A stretch of DNA of 64,000 nucleotides, taken from contig NZ_JOPG01000026.1 in assembly GCF_002153605.1 (NCBI RefSeq), forward strand, positions 1 through 64,000. Reading direction: 5' to 3'. The position numbers and the translations under genes are program-made. Shown here one piece after another: positions 62,732-64,000 of the stretch; positions within the stretch are counted from its first letter, which is position 1; each line of letters begins with the position of its first letter. The notes under the pieces were generated by a model that made no database searches, was not told the origin of the DNA, and worked only from the letters and a program-made list of their open reading frames with translations. Source of the DNA: Acetobacter malorum. GTDB lineage: Bacteria; Pseudomonadota; Alphaproteobacteria; Acetobacterales; Acetobacteraceae.

Positions 62732-64000
62732 TCATAACGTCACATGGGCATTCACCCCCAATACCGCAGCATTTTTAACGCGCCCAGAGCCGCCCGGACG
62801 CCAGAAATACTGAAAATCCGGAGCAATATCGATCCCGTTGCTGACATGGACATTGTAAGTCGCATCAAAGATGGACTCCCGGCTTGCCAGGAGAGGTTTG
62901 TTGGGTGAGAGTGGATCCAGCAGAATAGTCCCCTGTCCCGGTTGCCAGATTGATTTCACATTCGGGCCATACCGCAACACGGACCACGTCAGGCCCAGCG
63001 CATCACGCGGGCGGCCTGCAAACATCCCGACATTTTCAACCCCCACATAAGCCTGATCCGAGATAATGGATATCCCGGACGTCACATGCGTATAGCCCCC
63101 CAGAACAATAAGCCCGCTATCTGAATAATGCCCGTTCCGCATCAGCATCTGATCGAATGCGACGTAACTGATCATCTGCCCGTGTCGCCACCGTGTTGGG
63201 TTGTCTGTCGTCGCATCGTTGTAGGCATGCGGTGAAGAATCCCACAACAGACCGGCTTTATAGTGACCATTAAGTCTGTGCCGCCCAAAAACAGGTTCAT
63301 ACCCCCCACCCAGAGCCAGCGTGACACCCGTTATATGGTCACCACCCCAGTCCGTCCCGGCTGTGCCGCCTTTGAGCGGACTGGTCTCATACGCACCAAA
63401 CGTGATGTAGGTCGGCTTGGTGGGCCGCACACGCAAAACTGCGGACCAGGCCGTGCCGGGCCATGACGAATAGCCATCTGTCAATGTCGTTGCTCGAGGC
63501 TGGCTACAGGTCGCCTGCCCCATCACCAGACATTGCAGCGGGCTGGAATCAAAATCCGGTCCCGGCGCATACCGTCCTGCCGTCAGAATAATCCGGCCAT
63601 GAAGCCATTTCTTTTGTGCATAGAAATACACAAGATGTATGACCACGTTCCCGCCTCCGCCATAGATCTGCTCCGGGTTGACCACCCCATCCTGCAGGGC
63701 ATCCGTCGAAAGCCGTCTGCCATGACGCTGAACAACGGTAATTGTGGTTGTGAAATCCGGAATATTGAAGATCTTCCCCCAATCCAGATCCACCTCCATC
63801 GCAACCTGCCCTGCAAAAACCTGTGCCTTGCGCGTGCCTCCGGTAAGATTGCCTGCAAATTCCGACCAGTCATCCAGCAGAATATCAATGCCTTTTTTTG
63901 AAAGCGATGAGCGCCAGCGTCCAACTTCGCCTTCAAGAAGGTGCGTGACGGGCGGTGGAGGAGGATAGTCGGAATCAGGCGGTATCGCGTTAAGAATTTC
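62732..64000 (-). CDS. oprB: OprB carbohydrate-selective porin (partial, N-terminus off the right edge)
   Basis: The reverse strand stays open to the window edge; the visible 422 codons begin within the mature protein. The part LLEGEVGRWRSSLSKKGIDI, LLDDWSEFAGNLTGG is the standard OprB N-terminal segment. It is followed by GQVAMEVDLDWGKIF, many amphipathic beta strands and DFQYFWRPGGSGR close to the end. OprB porins let sugars and polyols through the outer membrane, important for periplasmic oxidation in acetic acid bacteria. The signal peptide and start lie beyond 64000. Confidence 0.88.
   Translation of the reverse strand, partial: EILNAIPPDSDYPPPPPVTHLLEGEVGRWRSSLSKKGIDILLDDWSEFAGNLTGGTRKAQVFAGQVAMEVDLDWGKIFNIPDFTTTITVVQRHGRRLSTDALQDGVVNPEQIYGGGGNVVIHLVYFYAQKKWLHGRIILTAGRYAPGPDFDSSPLQCLVMGQATCSQPRATTLTDGYSSWPGTAWSAVLRVRPTKPTYITFGAYETSPLKGGTAGTDWGGDHITGVTLALGGGYEPVFGRHRLNGHYKAGLLWDSSPHAYNDATTDNPTRWRHGQMISYVAFDQMLMRNGHYSDSGLIVLGGYTHVTSGISIISDQAYVGVENVGMFAGRPRDALGLTWSVLRYGPNVKSIWQPGQGTILLDPLSPNKPLLASRESIFDATYNVHVSNGIDIAPDFQYFWRPGGSGRVKNAAVLGVNAHVTL

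Overview
The window looks like chromosomal DNA from an acetic acid bacterium (Acetobacteraceae; genus not determined). The pointers are a GPR1/FUN34/YaaH acetate permease beside a type II NADH dehydrogenase, a three-part molybdenum/2Fe-2S/cytochrome c aldehyde dehydrogenase of the AldFGH type, an OprB porin and several RND/ABC/MFS export operons. No rRNA, tRNA, CRISPR array or intact mobile element was seen.

Layout. 1-8.7 kb: the end of a GltD-like flavoprotein gene, then a five-gene export operon (HlyD adaptor, RbbA-like double ABC ATPase/permease, YhhJ-like permease, NodT-type outer-membrane lipoprotein, TetR regulator). 9.4-16.1 kb: succinate-semialdehyde dehydrogenase with a strong promoter and a long leader, type II NADH dehydrogenase, acetate permease, a Rieske oxygenase and an exported phosphoesterase. 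16.6-26.9 kb: FMN reductase, pirin, LysR, LtrA, a YhaK-like bicupin, an EmrAB/NodT efflux operon with a divergent LysR, and a small lytic transglycosylase.

27.0-46.7 kb is the most distinctive part, an amine-oxidation region. It has a PuuB-like oxidase with a cytosolic aldehyde dehydrogenase; a tryptophan tryptophylquinone (TTQ) amine dehydrogenase operon (mauB-E-D-A plus two monohaem cytochromes c) with an amine/amino-acid permease and a TonB receptor upstream; a divergent PuuR-like HTH-cupin regulator; the AldFGH-type periplasmic aldehyde dehydrogenase; a tautomerase; and a class III aminotransferase controlled by a divergent MocR regulator. The inferred flow is amine to aldehyde in the periplasm (TTQ enzyme, electrons to cytochrome c), then aldehyde to acid (AldFGH, electrons to its cytochrome), with a parallel cytosolic oxidase/ALDH route. 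MauG and MauF, needed for TTQ maturation in classical methylamine dehydrogenase, are not present in the window.

46.8-64.0 kb: a FecI/FecR/TonB-receptor signalling unit, then a cyclic beta-1,2-glucan synthase gene (ndvB/chvB type) broken by a single-base frameshift near 56,570, two tandem GlcG/HbpS-like secreted proteins, a DoxX-family membrane protein and an OprB porin running off the right edge.

All family calls come from reading translated sequence and motifs; no database search was possible. Start sites were chosen from Shine-Dalgarno spacing and gene overlap.
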